Positions 61,481-64,000 of a DNA stretch of 64,000 nucleotides are shown here, one piece after another. Each line of letters begins with the position of its first letter. Positions within the stretch are counted from its first letter, which is position 1. Below the pieces are notes generated by a model, which searched no databases, was not told the DNA's origin, and saw only the letters and a list, made by a program, of their open reading frames with translations. A program made the position numbers and the translations under genes. This DNA is from Streptomyces sp. NBC_00536. Lineage in GTDB: Bacteria; Actinomycetota; Actinomycetes; Streptomycetales; Streptomycetaceae. The stretch spans positions 8,184,001 to 8,248,000 of the forward strand of contig NZ_CP107819.1 of NCBI RefSeq assembly GCF_036346295.1, in the 5' to 3' direction.

Positions 61481-62842
61481 TCAGGTGGTGCGCCGCCGCT
61501 TGCCGGTTCCGGCGACCAGGGCGGCGCCCATGGCGAGGGTCACGCCGGCTCCGCCGAGGGCCCAGCCCGTGGCCGGGTCGGAGCCGGTGACCGCGAGTTG
61601 GCCACCGCTGATGCCACCCTCGCTGATGACCGGCGTGAGGGCGTCATCGGGCTTGGGCTGGTTTCCGGGAGTACCTGTGCCGTTGTGGCCGCCGTCGCCC
61701 GGGGTGGCCCGGGTCGTGATGGAGGTATAGGCGAAGGCCTTGTCTGATTTGGTCTGCGCGTAGTCGTCCGCGTCGACGATGATGAACGCCTTGCCGATGG
61801 GAGCGCTTGGCGCGATCTTGGCGCGGAGTTGGATGTCGAACTTCGCGTTCTTTCCGACCGCGTGGTCGAAGATCACTGCGGCGAGGTCGCGGCCCTTCTC
61901 GGCGGCGGTCCAGCGGTTGCCGTCCCAGACCTCGAGGTCGAGATGCCCGGCCTTCAGGGTGCGTTCGTTGTTCTGGATGGAGAAGGCGAAGCCGTACCGT
62001 TCGAGTGCTTCCCTGCCGGAGTTGTCGATGCTCAGGGAGAGCGGCTGCCAGTCGCCGCCTGCTGTGAAGCCGTTTTCCGGCAGCCCCTTCAGCTTGACCT
62101 TGGGGCCCGTGTTGGCGGCAGGCAGGTTAGTCACCTGGGATAAGTAGCGGACGCGGTCCGCGGTGCCGCCCTCGGCGGTCGTGGACAGTGTGAAGCGGCT
62201 GGGGGCGGCGCCCTTGGCGAACTTCATGCGGAGCTTGAGGTCGAAGATCTCGTTCTGCTTTATGTCGACGTCGGCGATGCTGAGGCTGTAGACCTCTTCG
62301 GAGCCGTCGGGTTCGATCTTGTGCCAGCCCCAGGTGCCGGAGGTGTCAGGGGCGTAGACCTCCGCCTGGATGTCGCTGCTCTTCCAGGACAGTGTGTCCT
62401 GGGCCCACAGGACCAGCTCGAGCGAGTAGTCGTCAGCGGCCGGGCGGCCCGAGTTGTCGACGTGGAGGGAGAATCCCTGCCAGTCGCTGCCCACCTTGAA
62501 CTCGTCGGGCAGTCCGGCGAGTGTCATCTTCGGACCCTGCGCTGCAGCCTGTTCCGGCGTCGCGGGTTTCGCCTGTGGTGTGTCGGCATGCTGACCGGCC
62601 CGGGACTCCGGGGTCGGCGGGTGCCCACTGTCCGCCTTCGGAGTCTCACCCGGTGCGACCTGGGCCTTCCCTGGGTCCTGCAGTTCTCCGGCAGCCGCGG
62701 CGTCGCCCTTCGGCTCCGCGTCCGGTACGGAGAGCGCCGGGCTTTGTGCCTCGTCGGCCATCGCAGGCGTTGCCATGAGCACTGTCGGTCCGGCTATCGC
62801 GGCGGCAGCCACGACGGCCAAGCGCTGTAACTTGAGTTTCAC
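61481..62842 (-). CDS. LAxTG sortase-anchored surface protein with duplicated beta domain
   Basis: 453 residues. A signal peptide (KLQRLAVVAAAAIAGPTVLM, cut near AMA) and a ~75-residue Pro/Ala/Glu-rich stalk lead to two related domains of ~150 residues. Domain 1 begins LAGLPDEFKVGSDWQGFSLH and VDNSGRPAADDY; domain 2 begins LKGLPENGFTAGGDWQPLSL and IDNSGREALERY. The C-terminus has LAVTG, a hydrophobic helix (WALGGAGVTLAMGAALVAG) and the basic tail KRRRTT, the class E sortase sorting signal of Streptomyces. It should be covalently attached to the wall with the two domains displayed outward. Ligand unknown. No sortase gene is in the window. Confidence 0.87.
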   Translation of the reverse strand: MKLKLQRLAVVAAAAIAGPTVLMATPAMADEAQSPALSVPDAEPKGDAAAAGELQDPGKAQVAPGETPKADSGHPPTPESRAGQHADTPQAKPATPEQAAAQGPKMTLAGLPDEFKVGSDWQGFSLHVDNSGRPAADDYSLELVLWAQDTLSWKSSDIQAEVYAPDTSGTWGWHKIEPDGSEEVYSLSIADVDIKQNEIFDLKLRMKFAKGAAPSRFTLSTTAEGGTADRVRYLSQVTNLPAANTGPKVKLKGLPENGFTAGGDWQPLSLSIDNSGREALERYGFAFSIQNNERTLKAGHLDLEVWDGNRWTAAEKGRDLAAVIFDHAVGKNAKFDIQLRAKIAPSAPIGKAFIIVDADDYAQTKSDKAFAYTSITTRATPGDGGHNGTGTPGNQPKPDDALTPVISEGGISGGQLAVTGSDPATGWALGGAGVTLAMGAALVAGTGKRRRTT

Positions 62843-63508
62843 GTCTGTTCGTCCCCTCCGTGGAGCCCAGGTGCGCAGCGCGGAGCGCGCATCCCCCCAG
62901 GGCTAACCCCAATATCATTTTGAACATGCTCAGGCTAACGGTGCGGTTGGGGCTCCGTGTGGAAACGGCCGCGCCAATTTCATGGAGGCGCTCTGGCTGG
63001 ATTCATCGATGTGCGGCACTTCTGACCGAGCCAGAGCCCCTTCATCGCAGACAGCTGAATTACTTGTAACAGACTCGGCCACCACCCACTCACCTCAGTG
63101 GCCCGGCCCGGCCCGGCCCGCCCCGCGCCGTACCTGTGAGTTCCGGACCTCGGTACACCGCGGGCAGGGAGTGGTGGTCCTCTGGTCTGTTACCAGTAAT
63201 TGAGAGTGTGGCTGCGCATGGGGGCCGATACCCACCGGTGCACGGCGGAGGAAGGCTGAGACGGACCCTCTGAAGGCACCACGTACCTGAGCCTGAGCCT
63301 CCGGGTGGGAGCGCTGCCTCGGCCCTCGTGCTGGACCTAACGTCAGATCAGTTCACGGAGTCACAGCCCAGCAGGCCCCGTACAGCGCCGCAGACGCCGG
63401 CATCGCGAAGCTCGGCGCACCGGGAGGTGAGATGCGCGGGCAGGGAGGCTGGGCTTCACTGGAAGGAGGAGAAGGAGCCGGAACGCAGCCGCTCGAGGAG
63501 GGTCGGCC
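62843..63508. promoter_or_regulatory. Divergent promoter region of surface-protein and oxidase genes
   Basis: 666 bases without a gene. It holds an inverted pair, AATTACTTGTAACAGAC (63058-63074) and GTCTGTTACCAGTAATT (63185-63201), one mismatch over 17 bases, each with the palindromic centre TTAC-NN-GTAA; similarity continues a little inward (ACCACC and ACTC). Between the arms is a GGCCC-rich repeat (~63103-63130). The pair could be two operator sites or the ends of a 144-bp miniature element. Confidence 0.5.
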
Positions 63509-64000
63509 ATGGGCTCGGATAGCACCTTCGACGGCCCCTGGACGCGCAAGCACGACGATCCGCAGGCCCCGCACATCGCCCAGGCATACGAGACCGTCTA
63601 CCCGACGTCGCTCCAGGATCTCATCGCCCTGTGCCGGGACCGTCCGCCGGACCGGCACCTTAAGGCCGCGGGCTCGCACTGGGCTCTGTCCGATGCCGCC
63701 ATCAGCGACGACATCTTCCTTGAGACCAACGACCCGACCGGCATCCACAACGCCATGGCACGGACCCTCACCACCGTCGTTCCCGGATGTCTCAGCGACG
63801 AATACCTCGCGTACAAGCACCAGACCGAAGGGGAGCTGCAGACGTACCTCTTCCACGTCGAGGCCGGCAAGCGCATCCACCAGGCGTACGCGGAGATGGA
63901 CCAGCCCACCAACAGCGGGGACCTCTCGACACTCGCCGGAGTCATGCAGGCGCGGTTCGGCGAGCAGTACGGCGGCGCCCGGTACCGCGGGCCCTGGGCG
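63509..64000 (+). CDS. FAD-linked oxidase (BBE/VAO-like), 5' part only
   Basis: The frame from ATG 63509 (GAGGAGG 8 bases upstream) is open to the window edge, giving 164 residues. It contains SLQDLIALCRDRPPDRHLKA followed by AGSHWALSDAAISDDIFLET, the start of a PCMH-type FAD-binding domain (PF01565-like, normally V-R-A-x-G-x-G-H-S). The typical covalent-flavin His is in AGSHWAL. The rest, including the substrate domain, lies beyond the window. Role unknown. Confidence 0.75.
   Translation, partial: MGSDSTFDGPWTRKHDDPQAPHIAQAYETVYPTSLQDLIALCRDRPPDRHLKAAGSHWALSDAAISDDIFLETNDPTGIHNAMARTLTTVVPGCLSDEYLAYKHQTEGELQTYLFHVEAGKRIHQAYAEMDQPTNSGDLSTLAGVMQARFGEQYGGARYRGPWA

Overview
The window reads as a Streptomyces-type actinobacterial chromosome: very high GC with GC-rich third codon positions, many GTG starts, dense operons with 4-bp ATGA/GTGA overlaps, Lsr2-like tails, LAxTG (sortase E type) anchoring, mycothiol-linked DinB-fold proteins and a type I polyketide synthase. 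No rRNA or tRNA was recognised. The mix of specialised metabolism, resistance functions, secreted proteins and decayed recombinases suggests an accessory region such as a chromosome arm; that placement is inference.

0-16 kb: two tandem SMI1/KNR4 proteins with Lsr2-like C-termini, a DUF3883-type remnant, an orphan PD-(D/E)XK protein, a small secreted protein, a one-spacer CRISPR remnant, an esterase, two duplicated macrolide-type glycosyltransferases (one fused to a methyltransferase) around an alpha/beta hydrolase, a four-gene minus-strand set (hemerythrin, GNAT, DUF4097, serine hydrolase) divergent from a LysR regulator, and an IS5-family insertion.

16-37 kb: an ABC exporter divergent from a NarL-type two-component system, a second CRISPR remnant with a leader-like sequence, an aminoglycoside-phosphotransferase-like gene broken by one amber codon, a secreted lectin, an HxlR regulator with operator and divergent quinone-reductase-like enzyme, a secreted lipase-like hydrolase, a translationally coupled streptogramin-resistance pair (Vat-type acetyltransferase then Vgb-type lyase) with a small membrane protein, an ArsR-type regulator divergent from an MFS exporter, a duplicated pair of small cysteine-containing secreted proteins, an AraC regulator, and a secreted aerolysin/ETX-MTX2-like protein.

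37-42 kb: a flavin-based extracytoplasmic electron-transfer set (ferric-reductase-like membrane protein, FMN-binding protein with a flavinylation motif, ApbE) divergent from an OmpR/EnvZ-type two-component system.

42-51 kb: the most striking locus, a tightly coupled minus-strand operon: DUF5988 small protein, single-module KS-AT-DH-KR-ACP PKS, two AveC-family proteins and a MonCI/Lsd18-like FAD monooxygenase. Consecutive 4-bp overlaps from the PKS onward suggest one pathway: iterative chain building, epoxidation, then cyclisation. I do not recognise it as a characterised cluster.

51-61 kb: a recombinase-rich zone. An intact three-gene module (tyrosine recombinase, small XRE protein, zinc-ribbon integrase-like protein) lies beside a decayed, partly inverted copy, remnants of zinc-finger serine recombinases, and an SDR-MerR gene pair bracketed by 67-bp direct repeats of the module's right end. 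The window closes with a small membrane protein, a LAxTG surface protein, and the start of an FAD-linked oxidase running off the end.
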